Origin: Novispirillum itersonii | GTDB taxonomy: Bacteria > Pseudomonadota > Alphaproteobacteria > Rhodospirillales > Rhodospirillaceae | Direction of reading: 5' to 3' | Length of the DNA stretch: 64,000 bases | Assembly (NCBI RefSeq): GCF_014205675.1 | Contig: NZ_JACIIX010000005.1 | Span: 168,312 to 232,311, forward strand | In this document: positions 1 to 9,447 of the stretch, in pieces | How positions within the stretch are numbered: the stretch's first letter is position 1 | Layout of the letters: each line of letters begins with the position of its first letter | Notes under the pieces: generated by a model | Databases searched by the model: none | Told to the model about the DNA's origin: nothing | What the model saw: the letters and a program-made list of their open reading frames with translations, nothing else | Made by a program: the position numbers and the translations under genes

Positions 1-480
1 GCACGTGAGGCAAGGGCGCGGATGCGCCCGCCCGCCGTCTGAGGGACAGATAACGGAGGGCCGAAGGCCCGACTGGGCCATTGAGGCCCCGTGCCCGCGT
101 GGGCACGTGAGGCAAGGGCGCGGATGCGCCCGCCCGCCGTCTGAGGGACAGATAAATGAAGGGCCAAAGGCCCAACTGGCCCATTGAGGGCCCGTACCCG
201 CGTGGGCACGTGAGGCAAGGGCGCGGATGCGCCCGCCCGCCGTCTGAGGGACAGATAAATGAAGGGCCGAAGGCCCGACTGGCCCATTGAGGGCCCGCGC
301 GACCATTCGCGCGCAAGCCAAGCGGGCGGACGCCCGCGCCCGGCGTCTGAGGGGCCAAACATACAAGGGACAGATAACGGAGGGCCAACGGCCCGACTGG
401 CCCATTGAGGGCCCGCGCGACCATTCGCGCGTAAGCCAAGCGGGCGGACGCCCGCGCCCGGCGTCTGAGGGGCTAAAACA
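1..480. repeat. Array of ~100-bp modular hairpin repeats (array 1)
   Basis: About five tandem units. Three begin near 1, 103 and 206 (period 102-103). Two variant units follow near 296 and 413. Each unit combines a GC-rich module ending CCGTCTGAGGG or GCGTCTGAGGG, a GGGCC-AAGGCCC type hairpin, and either a GTGCCC-GCGGGCAC or a CGCGCGA-TCGCGCG hairpin. The same modules recur in opposite orientation at 30490-30690 and 57220-57590. The short open frames running through them only translate the repeat. Confidence 0.9.
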
Positions 481-506
481 AATAACAGCCCGGCTTTAGC
501 CGGGCT

Positions 507-3299
507 TTAACCCACCCCGCTGCCGCGCACGTAATCGCCGAGGAAGGACCGCACCTCGGCCACCGCCGTTGCCAGCCCCACCCGCTGCACCGCCACCCCG
601 GGCGGGAAGGCCCCGTGCAGGCGGGTCGGCATCATCGGGTCCAGCATCACGAACACCCCATGGTCCCCGGCGCGGCGCACCAGCCGCCCGAACGCCTGCT
701 TCAGGCGCAGGCGGGTCAGCATGTCGTCATAGGCACGGCCATTGAAGGCCTCGCGCCGGGCGCGGTGCAGAATATCCGGGCGCGGCCACGGCACCCGGTC
801 AAACACCAGCAGCCGCAGCGAATGGCCGGGCACATCCACCCCGTCCCGCATGGCATCGGTACCCAGCAGGCAGCCGTCGTGATCGGCCCGGAAGATATCG
901 ACCAGCGTCGCGCTGTCCATGCCGTCCACATGCTGGGCGTACAGCGGAATCCCCCGGTCTTCCAGCGGCGCGGCGATGCGGTCGCGCACCGCCCGCAGCC
1001 GGGAAATGGCGGTGAACAGCCCCAGTCCGCCGCCCCCGGCGGCCAGAAACAGCTCGCGGTAGGCGGCGGCAACCTGATCGAGGTCATCCTTCCGCACATC
1101 GGTCACCACCAACACCTTGGTCTGGGCCGGGTAATCAAACGGCGAGGCCATCGCCGCCCGCAGCGCCGGAACCGGCAGATGCGCCGCCCCGGTCCGCCCT
1201 TCCGCCGCCTTCCAGTCGGTTTCCGGATCCCCGGTGCCGTCGCGCAGGGTGGCCGAGGCCACCACCACGCCGTGGGTGCTGTCGGCCATCACCCCGGCCA
1301 GCGGCTTGGTCGGGTCAATCCAATGGCGGTGCATCCCGGTGTCGATATCGCGGCCCTCGATCCGGTCCACCGCGAACCAGTCCACATACTGTTCCGGCGT
1401 TTCCTGTTGCAGGGCTTCCAGCATCGAGCGCCACGCCAGCAGCGGCTGCACCGCCCGGCGGTCAAGGCTGCGGGACAGACTGTCCAGCCGCAGGCGGGTC
1501 GGGCCATCGGTTTCGCCCGCCGCGTCATCCAGCACCTTGCCGATCACCCGGATCAGCTCCCGCACCGGGGCCAGCAGCCCGTCGAAGGCGTGTTCCAGCT
1601 CGGCGGCGGTTTCCAGCAGGCCGGGCACCGGATGGGCGGTCTCGGTTTCCAGCGAATAGGGGGTCCCGGCATCCTTTGACCGGGCATAAACCTGCTGGCG
1701 GGCCAGCAGCAGGAACCGTTCGGTCGGGCCGTTGGGCGCGCCTTCGGTCAGGCGGTTCAGCCAGCCCGGCCCCGGCAGGCAGCGGGCCGCCGCCAGCGCC
1801 GCATCCAGTGCATCCAGCGCATCGACGTTGTCGGCCAGCACCTCTTCCGCCCGCCGCTTCAGCCCGCGGGCGCGGGAGCGGCCGGTTTCCTCCGACCCCA
1901 GCAGCCAGCGGCGCAGCTCCGCCGCCTCCTGCCCGGTCAGATGGGCGGAAAAGGCACTGTCAGCGGCATCAAACAGGTGGTGCCCTTCGTCAAACACATA
2001 GCGGGTGGCAATCTGCGGCCCTTCCTCCCCGCCGCCGACGGTGCCGCCATGGGCCAGCACCAGCATGACAAGGGCGTGATTGGCGACCACGATGCGGGCC
2101 CGGCGGGCCTTGCGGACCGAGCGTTCGATAAAGCAGCGGGTGTAATGCGGGCAGGCGGCGAACACACATTCGCCCCGGCGGTCGGTCAGGCCGATGGTCG
2201 GTCCCCGCCCGACCAGATCGGACAGCCAGCCGGGAAAATCGCCGCCGACCATGTCGCCGTCGCGGGTGGCCAGCGCCCAGCGCGCCATCAGGCCCAGCGG
2301 GATCGCCAGTGCCGGAGTGTGCGACAGGCGGTTGATCGATTCTTCCAGATTGAGCAGGCACAGGTAGTTTTCCCGGCCCTTGCGCACCACCACCTTCCGC
2401 GCCTTCTCCACCGGGTCGGGGTGCAGGCGCGACAGTTCGGCATCCAGCTGGCGCTGAAGGTTGCGGGTGTAGGTGGAAATCCACACCGCCCCCTCGTTCT
2501 TTTCCGCCCACACACTGGCCGGAGCGATGTAGCCCAGCGTCTTGCCGACCCCGGTCCCGGCCTCGGCCAGTACCACATGCGGTTCGCCTTCCACATGGCG
2601 GGGGGCGAAGGCGGCGGAACAGGCGGAGGCAAAATCCGCCTGCTGCGGCCGGTCCTCGGCGGCGGTGCCCAGAAGCTGGCCCAGCCGGGTCCGGGCCTCC
2701 GCCGGATCAACCGGGGCGGTGCCGGGCGGGCTTTCCGGCGCGTGTTCCGAAAATTCCGGCAGATGTTCCCACACCCGCATGCCCGACAGCACGCGGTGGC
2801 TGTGCGGCATTTCGCCCTGTTCGCCCCACGCAGCCAGCACCGATGGCCCCCACGGCCAGCCGCCCCGGGTCATCGCCCACGCCACGCCCCGGCCTTTGGC
2901 CTGCGACCACCGCGCTTCCTGCGGCAGTTCATGCAGCAGGCGGCGCACCACCTGCACCAGCGTCTGGGCACAGTCTTCCGGCGATACCGGCGCATCCAGC
3001 CCGCAGGCCGCCGCCAGACCGCCGACGGTCGGCAGGCAGAACCGGGCCGGACGCACAAAGGCGAACAGCTCCAGCACATCATAGGCCATGAACGGCGGCA
3101 CCTTCAGCCGGGCCGCCACATTGGGCAGGTGGCAGACCATTGGCCGTTCGCCGCGCAGCCGGCGGGCCGCCTCCGGCAGGGGCAGGGTTTCCAGTTCCCC
3201 GTCCGGGGTCAGGATCACAGCCTGACGGGCGCCGGTGACCACAACGGGCACGGCGGGGATCAAAAGCTGGAAAGAGGGCGGCAGACCGGCGGATGACAT
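507..3299 (-). CDS. DinG-like ATP-dependent DNA helicase (XPD-type superfamily 2)
   Basis: A 930-residue protein. It has a Walker A motif at about residues 245-254 (AEAGTGVGKT) and a DEGH box (VFDEGHHLF) near residue 430. Between them lies a cysteine cluster, ENYLC followed by GECVFAACPHYTRC, at the position of the 4Fe-4S domain of DinG/XPD helicases. The C-terminal half carries the second helicase lobe (LLGTDAMRDGVDVPG and a QAFGRLVR arginine-finger region). DinG enzymes unwind DNA with 5'-3' polarity and resolve R-loops and repair intermediates. The ~240 residues before the ATPase have no counterpart in the shorter E. coli protein. They vaguely resemble a decayed DnaQ-type exonuclease (inference). 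The gene stands alone and its 3' end abuts repeat array 1. Confidence 0.88.
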   Translation of the reverse strand: MSSAGLPPSFQLLIPAVPVVVTGARQAVILTPDGELETLPLPEAARRLRGERPMVCHLPNVAARLKVPPFMAYDVLELFAFVRPARFCLPTVGGLAAACGLDAPVSPEDCAQTLVQVVRRLLHELPQEARWSQAKGRGVAWAMTRGGWPWGPSVLAAWGEQGEMPHSHRVLSGMRVWEHLPEFSEHAPESPPGTAPVDPAEARTRLGQLLGTAAEDRPQQADFASACSAAFAPRHVEGEPHVVLAEAGTGVGKTLGYIAPASVWAEKNEGAVWISTYTRNLQRQLDAELSRLHPDPVEKARKVVVRKGRENYLCLLNLEESINRLSHTPALAIPLGLMARWALATRDGDMVGGDFPGWLSDLVGRGPTIGLTDRRGECVFAACPHYTRCFIERSVRKARRARIVVANHALVMLVLAHGGTVGGGEEGPQIATRYVFDEGHHLFDAADSAFSAHLTGQEAAELRRWLLGSEETGRSRARGLKRRAEEVLADNVDALDALDAALAAARCLPGPGWLNRLTEGAPNGPTERFLLLARQQVYARSKDAGTPYSLETETAHPVPGLLETAAELEHAFDGLLAPVRELIRVIGKVLDDAAGETDGPTRLRLDSLSRSLDRRAVQPLLAWRSMLEALQQETPEQYVDWFAVDRIEGRDIDTGMHRHWIDPTKPLAGVMADSTHGVVVASATLRDGTGDPETDWKAAEGRTGAAHLPVPALRAAMASPFDYPAQTKVLVVTDVRKDDLDQVAAAYRELFLAAGGGGLGLFTAISRLRAVRDRIAAPLEDRGIPLYAQHVDGMDSATLVDIFRADHDGCLLGTDAMRDGVDVPGHSLRLLVFDRVPWPRPDILHRARREAFNGRAYDDMLTRLRLKQAFGRLVRRAGDHGVFVMLDPMMPTRLHGAFPPGVAVQRVGLATAVAEVRSFLGDYVRGSGVG

Positions 3300-3553
3300 G
3301 GCCGGACCATAGCCGGATTGAACCGCCTTGTCACGCCCCTGTGTTCCCGAGGCGTTCTTTTACCCGGAGGCAAGAGAACCGCGACCGTCATAAAACAGTC
3401 AAAAATATGTCATACACTTTATCATGGACGCTCAGATGCCCATTAGATACCACTCAGTCACATCGAGTCAATGAGACACCCTGATTCTTCATAAATCAGA
3501 AAATGACAGTTTCATGACTTCGTATCAAACGGGGGCCATCCGGGGGGATTGCC

Positions 3554-5509
3554 ATGAAGTTCATTCAGACTCTCAAAATCAGTACGAAGATATATTTTAT
3601 TCTTCTGATCACCCTGCTGTTGATCGCGTTCACCGTCGCGCTGTCACTCTACGGCCTGTCGCAGGCCGAAGACGCCCGCCGCGCTGCCGAGGCGCAGACC
3701 GCCCTTCAGGGCAGTGTCTACGAGATCCGCCTTGCCGTGCTGGAGGCCCGCCGCAGCGAAAAGGACCTGCTGCTGGGGTCCAATCCCGCCGACCATCAGC
3801 GGGCACAGGCCGCCGTGGCGGAGGCCCTGACCATCACCGGGCACCTGCTCGGCCAGCCGGAGGCCGCCCCGCTGCGCGACGGACTGACCACGGTCCGCGA
3901 TGCCCTGACCCGCTACGGGCAGGGGCTGGACACCATCTTTGCCACCATGACCGACAACGGCCTGACCCACAGCAGTGGCCGTCAGGGCCTGCTGCGGGAG
4001 CGGGTACATGCGGTGGAAACCGTGATCACTGACAGCGGTGCCCTGCCGTTGCAGACCCTGATGCTGACCCTGCGCCGCCACGAGAAAGACTATCTGCTGC
4101 GCGGCGACACCGCCTATGTCGGGAAATTCGACCAGACGCTGGAGCAGTTCCGCAAGGCGGCAGACGCCTATGACCTGCCCGACGGGGACCGGGTGACCGC
4201 CCTGATGGCCGAATATGCCACCGCCTTCCACGCCCTTGTCAGCGCCGATCAGAAGAAGCGGGCGGACATCACGGCTCTGTCGGACGCGGTCAACGCCGTA
4301 CAGGCCCCGCTGGATGCCATCACCGCCGCCACCGCGCAGGCCGCCGGGGCCGCCCGCGCCACCATGGACAGCCGCCGCCGGGAAACGGCCCTGACCGTTG
4401 CCGCCGCCCTGCTGGCCGGTCTGGCCGTCACCGCCGCCGTTGCCCTGCGCGTCGCCCGGATGATCAGCCGTCCGCTGCACCAGATGACGCAGGTGATGAC
4501 TGCTCTGTCCGGCGGGGACCGCTCTGTCACCGTTCCCGCCCTGACCGGCCGCGACGAAATCGCCGAAATGGCCGGGGCGGTGGCGGTGTTCCGCAACAAC
4601 CTGATCCATATGGAGGAACTGGAGGCCGCCGCCCGCCAGCGGACCGAGGCGGAACTGGAGCGCGCCCGCCGCCGCGACAGCCTGACCGCCGCCTTTGATG
4701 CGTCGGTGGTCGGGGTGCTGCGCATGGTGGCGGAAGCCGCTGACGGGGTTTCCGCCGCCTCCGGCAGCCTGACGGAATCGGCCCAGATCACCGGCAGCCG
4801 CAGCGCCGCCGTCTCCGGTGCCGCCCAGCAGACCGCCGCTTCGGTGCAGACCGTGGCCACCGCCGCCTCGGAACTGGATGCCACCATCGGCGAGGTCTCC
4901 CGCCAGTCCGCCGAAGCCGCCGCAGCGGTGCGGCAGGCGGGGATGCTGGTGCGCCAGACCGCCAGCGGCTATGAACGCCTGACGGCGGAATCCCTGCGCA
5001 TCGGCTCGGTGGTTGACCTGATTAACGACATCGCTGCCCGGACCAACCTGCTGGCCCTGAACGCCACGGTGGAGGCCGCCCGCGCCGGAGACCTCGGCAA
5101 GGGGTTCGCCGTGGTGGCGAACGAAGTGAAGTCGCTGGCCAACCAGACCGCCCGCGCCACCCGCGACATTGCCACCGTGGTTGCCGCCATTCAGGCCGAG
5201 GCGGAAACCGGCCATGCCGCCATCGCCACGCTGGTGGAGACCATCAATCAGGTGGAAACACAGGCGCAGGCCATTGCCGGGGCGGTGGAGCAGCAGGCCG
5301 CCGCCACCCGCGAAATCTCCCGCACCATCGAGGATGTCGCCGCCGCCAATGACCATGTCAGCCGCAACATCACCGATGTCTCGGCCTGCGCCACCGACAC
5401 CAACCGTCAGGCTGACAGTCTGGGGGACTCCGCCCGGCGGCTGCTGGACGAAACCGGCAGCCTGCGGAACGATATCGACCGCTTCCTGACGGGGATCCGG
5501 CAGGCGTGA
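3554..5509 (+). CDS. Methyl-accepting chemotaxis protein with helical bimodular-like sensor
   Basis: A 651-residue chemoreceptor. It has a first membrane helix at about residues 13-35, a long helical periplasmic domain, a second helix at about 278-300, a HAMP domain, and a cytoplasmic signalling hairpin. The hairpin tip reads [20 protein letters not shown], followed by [20 protein letters not shown]. The periplasmic part contains two similar charged motifs, [11 protein letters not shown] and [12 protein letters not shown]. This duplication is the hallmark of helical bimodular (HBM) sensors such as McpS, which bind small carboxylates; the ligand here is not known. No che genes are nearby, so it is an orphan receptor. 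The ~250 bases upstream hold a small hairpin (3481-3499) and no other gene. Confidence 0.9.
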   Translation: MKFIQTLKISTKIYFILLITLLLIAFTVALSLYGLSQAEDARRAAEAQTALQGSVYEIRLAVLEARRSEKDLLLGSNPADHQRAQAAVAEALTITGHLLGQPEAAPLRDGLTTVRDALTRYGQGLDTIFATMTDNGLTHSSGRQGLLRERVHAVETVITDSGALPLQTLMLTLRRHEKDYLLRGDTAYVGKFDQTLEQFRKAADAYDLPDGDRVTALMAEYATAFHALVSADQKKRADITALSDAVNAVQAPLDAITAATAQAAGAARATMDSRRRETALTVAAALLAGLAVTAAVALRVARMISRPLHQMTQVMTALSGGDRSVTVPALTGRDEIAEMAGAVAVFRNNLIHMEELEAAARQRTEAELERARRRDSLTAAFDASVVGVLRMVAEAADGVSAASGSLTESAQITGSRSAAVSGAAQQTAASVQTVATAASELDATIGEVSRQSAEAAAAVRQAGMLVRQTASGYERLTAESLRIGSVVDLINDIAARTNLLALNATVEAARAGDLGKGFAVVANEVKSLANQTARATRDIATVVAAIQAEAETGHAAIATLVETINQVETQAQAIAGAVEQQAAATREISRTIEDVAAANDHVSRNITDVSACATDTNRQADSLGDSARRLLDETGSLRNDIDRFLTGIRQA

Positions 5510-5552
5510 GGGGGCAGGCCTGATCTGTACGGACCGGCAGCGGGGCGGATTC

Positions 5553-5801
5553 TCAGCCCCGCTGCGGCGGCGGTTCCACCAGCAGGGCAACCAGACGGCG
5601 CACCACCGGCATCACCAGCAGCATCACCGGAAACGCCACCGCCCATGACAGGCCCCAGGCCTGTGGCCAGCGGCTCAACACCTCCGGCACCAGCCCCAGC
5701 GCCATCACTGTGGACACCAGAGACACGATGCAGGTCATCAGCATCGACAGGAAAAACGGCATCAGAACAGCGGCGCTGTGGGCCGGGAGACGGCGGGCCA
5801 T
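5553..5801 (-). CDS. DUF2798 family small membrane protein
   Basis: An 82-residue protein with two hydrophobic segments (about residues 11-37 and 48-72). It carries the family pattern PFFLSMLMTCIVSLVST followed by WGLSWAVAFPVMLLVMPVVR, matching the DUF2798 family of two-helix inner-membrane proteins. Function is unknown for the family. The stop codon lies inside a strong inverted repeat (5537-5546 with 5556-5565) shared with the 3' flank of the upstream chemoreceptor, so the two convergent genes end in the same hairpin. Confidence 0.75.
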   Translation of the reverse strand: MARRLPAHSAAVLMPFFLSMLMTCIVSLVSTVMALGLVPEVLSRWPQAWGLSWAVAFPVMLLVMPVVRRLVALLVEPPPQRG

Positions 5802-6021
5802 TGGTGTTTTCCTTTTATTTCAAAACCACGGATGGGACGGTCAGCAGTCCGTTGCGCCGCCAGCATAGCGCCTCACCCTTAAAATAAGCAATTCGTAATA
5901 TTAAAGCCCGTCTATTGGTGTGCAAACGGAAAAAATCCTGACACCAGACGTTGGAACGCCAACGGCAGGATGCTAAGACTCGTCTTTCCGCCCTCCTGCC
6001 ATCCAACCGTACAGCCCCGCC

Positions 6022-7122
6022 ATGCCCCCTGCCCCGCCCGACCGCTCCGCCCTGTTGCCCCTGCTGGAAGCCCGGCTGGGGGATGTGCCGCTGGCGCTGT
6101 CCCTCGCCCGGCGCGGGGCGCTGCAACTGGCGGTTCTGGCCGCCGCCGCCGTCCGGCAGGGTGGCACGGCGGAGGAAACCCCCGTTCCCCTCCGGCTGCG
6201 CCTGACGCTCGGCCACACCACCGTGTGGTGTCAGGGCGGCAGCATCCGTCTGGGGCCGGATCCGGCGACAGCGCCCCCCTTGAATGGCACCGTCGCCCGC
6301 CTGACCGCCGACAAACCGGCGCTGAACCGTTGGCTGGCCGACCGGGGCTTTTCCACCCCGACCGGACAGGCCTTCGCCGCCGCCGACCGGGCCGCCGCGC
6401 TGGCATGGGCCAACCGCCGGACCGGGCCGGTCTGCATCAAGCCGCCCTCCGGCAGCCTCGGCTGGGGAGTTGCCCCCGGCCTGACCGGCGATCTGGCGGT
6501 CGGGGACGCCTTCGACACCGTCGCCGACCGCTGCGGGGCGGTGCTGGTGGAACAGCACGTCAGCAGCGGCCCGCCCTTGCCCGCCGGGGCCACCGTGCGG
6601 GTGATGTGGGTGGCCCCGGACCATGTCACCCTGCGCATGGATGTGCCCGCCGCCGTCACCGGCGACGGCCGCCGCCCGGTCTCCGCTCTGCTGGCGGAGC
6701 GCAATGCCAGCCGCGCCGCCCGCACCGGCCAGCCGCCGATCCTGCCCGATGCCGCCCTGCTGGCCCGGCTGGCGGATCAGGGCCACAGCCTGTCCTCCAT
6801 CCCCGCCGCCGGGCAGCGGGTGGCGCTGCGCCATGTCTCCAACGCTTCGCAGGGGGGCGACAGCCACACTGCCCTGCCGGAGATCCATCCGTCCTACGCC
6901 GCCGAGGTGATCCGCCTGTTCCGCAGCCTGCCCGGCACCCGCGCCGGGGCCGCCGATCTGGCGCTGGCCGACCCCACCGCCCCCTGCCGCCCGGGCAATC
7001 ACTGGATTCTGGACGTTAACCTGTCGCCCGGCATCGTCCAGTACCACTTCCCATGGAGCGGCCCGCCGCGTGACGTTGCGGCTGCGCTGGTACGCGAACT
7101 ACAACTGGAAAACGAGGCCTGA
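6022..7122 (+). CDS. ATP-grasp enzyme of the RiPP locus (cyanophycin-synthetase-like fold)
   Basis: A 366-residue protein with ATP-grasp features. They are a nucleotide-binding lysine in VCIKPPSGSLGWGV (Lys140), a glycine-rich central part (VTGDGRRPVSALLAERN) similar to the ATP-grasp core of cyanophycin synthetase, and a terminal metal-binding strand LDVNLSPG (about residues 330-337). ATP-grasp enzymes ligate a carboxylate to an amine, thiol or hydroxyl through an acyl phosphate. It ends 51 bases before a small precursor-like gene and runs in the same direction as the cyclase. I infer it acts on that peptide or supplies a building block. The N-terminal ~95 residues are unassigned. The start has no clear ribosome-binding site, so it is less certain than the rest. 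Confidence 0.7.
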   Translation: MPPAPPDRSALLPLLEARLGDVPLALSLARRGALQLAVLAAAAVRQGGTAEETPVPLRLRLTLGHTTVWCQGGSIRLGPDPATAPPLNGTVARLTADKPALNRWLADRGFSTPTGQAFAAADRAAALAWANRRTGPVCIKPPSGSLGWGVAPGLTGDLAVGDAFDTVADRCGAVLVEQHVSSGPPLPAGATVRVMWVAPDHVTLRMDVPAAVTGDGRRPVSALLAERNASRAARTGQPPILPDAALLARLADQGHSLSSIPAAGQRVALRHVSNASQGGDSHTALPEIHPSYAAEVIRLFRSLPGTRAGAADLALADPTAPCRPGNHWILDVNLSPGIVQYHFPWSGPPRDVAAALVRELQLENEA

Positions 7123-7173
7123 TCCGGGTATATTAAGCACAAATGCCTAGCAATATCAGCGTAAGGACATCCC

Positions 7174-7341
7174 ATGATGGCATTCAACCCTGAGGATCCC
7201 CTGTACTCCCCCGGGGATGGCCGTCCTGCCCATGTACGCCCGCAATGGCAGACCCCCGAGATCTCCGTGCTGTCGTTGACCAAAACACTGGCAAAGGGAT
7301 CAGAGGTCACTGAATCGACCACCACCAAAAACACCAGCTGA
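7174..7341 (+). CDS. Candidate lasso/RiPP precursor peptide (55 aa)
   Basis: This short gene has a good ribosome-binding site (TAAGGA, 6 bases before ATG) and lies between the ATP-grasp and cyclase genes. The leader contains W25-Q-T-P28-E-I and ends in Thr38-Leu39. This is the P(x9)T(x) spacing I recall for paeninodin-type lasso leaders, whose Thr sits at position -2. The predicted core is then residues 40-55, AKGSEVTESTTTKNTS. Ala1 would be the ring amine and Glu8 the ring acid (8-residue macrolactam). The peptide ends in Ser, the residue phosphorylated by the HPr-kinase-like enzyme in paeninodin systems, and that kinase type is encoded nearby. The sequence and location are seen; cleavage site, ring and modifications are inferred. 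An in-frame ATG one codon later is equally possible. Confidence 0.65.
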   Translation: MMAFNPEDPLYSPGDGRPAHVRPQWQTPEISVLSLTKTLAKGSEVTESTTTKNTS

Positions 7342-7444
7342 GCGGTCCCCATCTCTCCTTCAGCGCCCCCGGCCTGCTGAAGCAACCGGACTGTTTTGTC
7401 TGGAACAATCGTTTCAGCCACAGAAAAGAGAAAAGGGCGCCCCG

Positions 7445-9409
7445 ATGCCTGTTGCAGGGTCTGCCGCCGTCGCGGGGTTTGATGCTGCGGCCTTCTCGCA
7501 TGCCCTTGCCGCCGCCGGATATGCCGACACAGGCCTGACCGCCCCTTCTGCCGCGCACCGGACAACCGACCTGCCGGACTACCCGGCCCACTTCGCCGCC
7601 CTGTCTGCCGGGCAGATGGTCTCGCCGCCCCCGGCACCCTGGCTTGTGATTGCCCTGTCCGGCGGCCTGCACAACCGCGAAAGCCTGCAACGGTCCCTTC
7701 CGGCCCGCAGGCAACCTGCGCCCCTCCCCCTGACAGACGCCTCCCCCGACATTGATTTCGCCGTTCATGCCGTCCTCGCCTGGGGAGACGACGCCCCGGC
7801 ACGGCTGGACGGCGACTTTGCGCTGATGGTCTGGAACCGCGCCAGCCGCCGCCTGCTGCTGGCCTGTGACCCCTCCGGCAGCCGGAGCCTGTTTTACAGC
7901 ACCCCGGAGGCCACCCCCGGCGGCGGCCTGCTGTTCGCCAGTACCCTGCCGGTGATACGGTCCCTGCTGATGACGGCACGGGGCGGGCCGTCGCTGCCGG
8001 TTGATGTCCCGGTTGTTGCCGAAATGCTGGCCTTTCACTGGCCGACCGATGGCCGCACGGCGTTTCAGGGCGTCCGGCAGGTGCCCCCCGGCGGGCGGCT
8101 GATCTGGGATGGGGGCACAATCCGCGTTGACCGTCCCCGGGCGGTGGACTGGGACCACCGGCTGGACTTCCGCAGGGAGGAAGACTGCATCGGGGCGGGC
8201 CGGGCCCTGCTGGATCAGGCGGTGGAAAACAGCCTGCGCAACGCCGGGCGGAACGGGCATGGCATCGCCTGCCACCTGACCGCCGGACTGGACAGTGCCG
8301 GGGTGGTGGCCACGGCAGCCCGCCTGCGCGGAGCCAGCCCGCTGGATGTCCTGACCATCGTTCCCGCTGCCGCTGCCGTGGCCGCCGCCCCCGGCATTGC
8401 CGCCACCGGCGATGAATGGCCGGGGGTGCAGCCGGTTCTGCACCGCTATCCCAGCCTGCGGCCGCACCGGATTGAAAGCAGCATCCCCGACGGGGTCCAG
8501 ATCCGCCCCCTGACCGAAAGCGGCGGGGTGCCGGTGCGGTTCTGGTTCGGCCTGCACTGGCACCGTTCGCAGGCCGATACCCTCCGCCGTCTGGGCCAGC
8601 CAGAGGTGCTGACCGGCAATGGCGGCAACATGACACTGTCGTGGTCACCGGATTTTTACCCCGAGGAGTGCCTGCGGCAGGGCGCACTGGGGCAGCTGTG
8701 GCGCTATGCCAGTGCCGAAGCCCGGCGCACCCCCGGCAGCAGCCTGTGGAAAATTCTCCGCCAGCAGGCGGTCTGGCCGCTGCTGCCCCCGGCCCTACAG
8801 GCCCTGTGGCATCGCCTCACCGGCTCTGGCCGGTCCGCGGGACCGGTTTCTTCCGGCCCTGCCTTTTCCCCCGCCTTCCCTGCCCCTCCGGTCTGGCGCC
8901 GCAATCTGTTCGCCGCCCTGCCCCCGGCAAACCGCAGCCGGGCACAGCGGCGGCTGATCGTGGAACAGGCCCTGTGGCGACGCTGCACCGCCGCAGACTT
9001 TCTGCCCGGCACAACCCTGCACGATCCGCTGTGGTCGTTTCCGCTGCTCGAATTCTGCATGGCGGTCCCGGACCGGTTCTATGGGCAGGACGGAAAACGG
9101 TCGCTGGCCCGGCGGGTTCTGGCAGACCGCCTGCCTGCGGAGACTCTCGCCGATGCGGTTTCCTGCACGCAGGGCAATGACTGGCACTATCACCAGACTC
9201 CCCGCCGGGACGACATCGCCGCCCTGCTGGAACGGTTCTCCCGCTCTGACACCGTCAGCAGCCTGCTTGATCTGCCCCGTCTGCGGGCAATCCTTGATGA
9301 CTGGCCGGCAACCCCCGACCAGCGATGGCGGGCAAAAACCCTGTCCGCCCTGTCGGTGGCACTGGGGACCGGCGACTTCATCCTGTGGGCGGAAAACCCC
9401 AACCTGTAA
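7445..9409 (+). CDS. Asparagine-synthetase-like lasso cyclase (C protein)
   Basis: A 654-residue protein of the asparagine synthase B family. It has a glutaminase-like N-terminal domain (to about residue 230) and a synthetase domain with a pyrophosphate loop HLTAGLDSAGVVA near residue 277. The N-terminus reads Met-Pro, so the catalytic Cys2 needed to release ammonia from glutamine is absent. This is as expected for lasso cyclases, which adenylate a side-chain carboxylate and close it with the core N-terminal amine. It follows the precursor gene by 103 bases with an AG-rich ribosome-binding site. The usual SGGLDS signature is changed to TAGLDS. A stand-alone asparagine synthetase is unlikely given the lost Cys and the neighbours. 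Confidence 0.78.
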   Translation: MPVAGSAAVAGFDAAAFSHALAAAGYADTGLTAPSAAHRTTDLPDYPAHFAALSAGQMVSPPPAPWLVIALSGGLHNRESLQRSLPARRQPAPLPLTDASPDIDFAVHAVLAWGDDAPARLDGDFALMVWNRASRRLLLACDPSGSRSLFYSTPEATPGGGLLFASTLPVIRSLLMTARGGPSLPVDVPVVAEMLAFHWPTDGRTAFQGVRQVPPGGRLIWDGGTIRVDRPRAVDWDHRLDFRREEDCIGAGRALLDQAVENSLRNAGRNGHGIACHLTAGLDSAGVVATAARLRGASPLDVLTIVPAAAAVAAAPGIAATGDEWPGVQPVLHRYPSLRPHRIESSIPDGVQIRPLTESGGVPVRFWFGLHWHRSQADTLRRLGQPEVLTGNGGNMTLSWSPDFYPEECLRQGALGQLWRYASAEARRTPGSSLWKILRQQAVWPLLPPALQALWHRLTGSGRSAGPVSSGPAFSPAFPAPPVWRRNLFAALPPANRSRAQRRLIVEQALWRRCTAADFLPGTTLHDPLWSFPLLEFCMAVPDRFYGQDGKRSLARRVLADRLPAETLADAVSCTQGNDWHYHQTPRRDDIAALLERFSRSDTVSSLLDLPRLRAILDDWPATPDQRWRAKTLSALSVALGTGDFILWAENPNL

Positions 9410-9447
9410 CGCGGCAGCCCGCATCAGAGGTCCGGACCGCCGCCGGA

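Noticed and set aside
1-480. CRISPR array
   Set aside because: Units are ~100 bp, the whole unit repeats, there are no unique spacers, and no cas genes are present.
5-499. Short open frames (60 and 70 codons) within the first repeat array
   Set aside because: They only translate the tandem repeat; no ribosome-binding sites, and the same peptide appears wherever the repeat occurs.
1941-3296. Long antisense frame (451 codons) opposite the helicase gene
   Set aside because: It is a by-product of high GC codon use; composition is Gly/Pro/Arg/His-rich with no domain, while the opposite strand has all helicase motifs.
6022-7341. Pure graspetide (microviridin-like) system formed by ATP-grasp plus peptide
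   Set aside because: The ATP-grasp sequence looks closer to cyanophycin synthetase, the peptide lacks a recognisable graspetide core repeat, and the cyclase, PqqD and kinase genes point to a lasso-type route. Kept only as a minor alternative.
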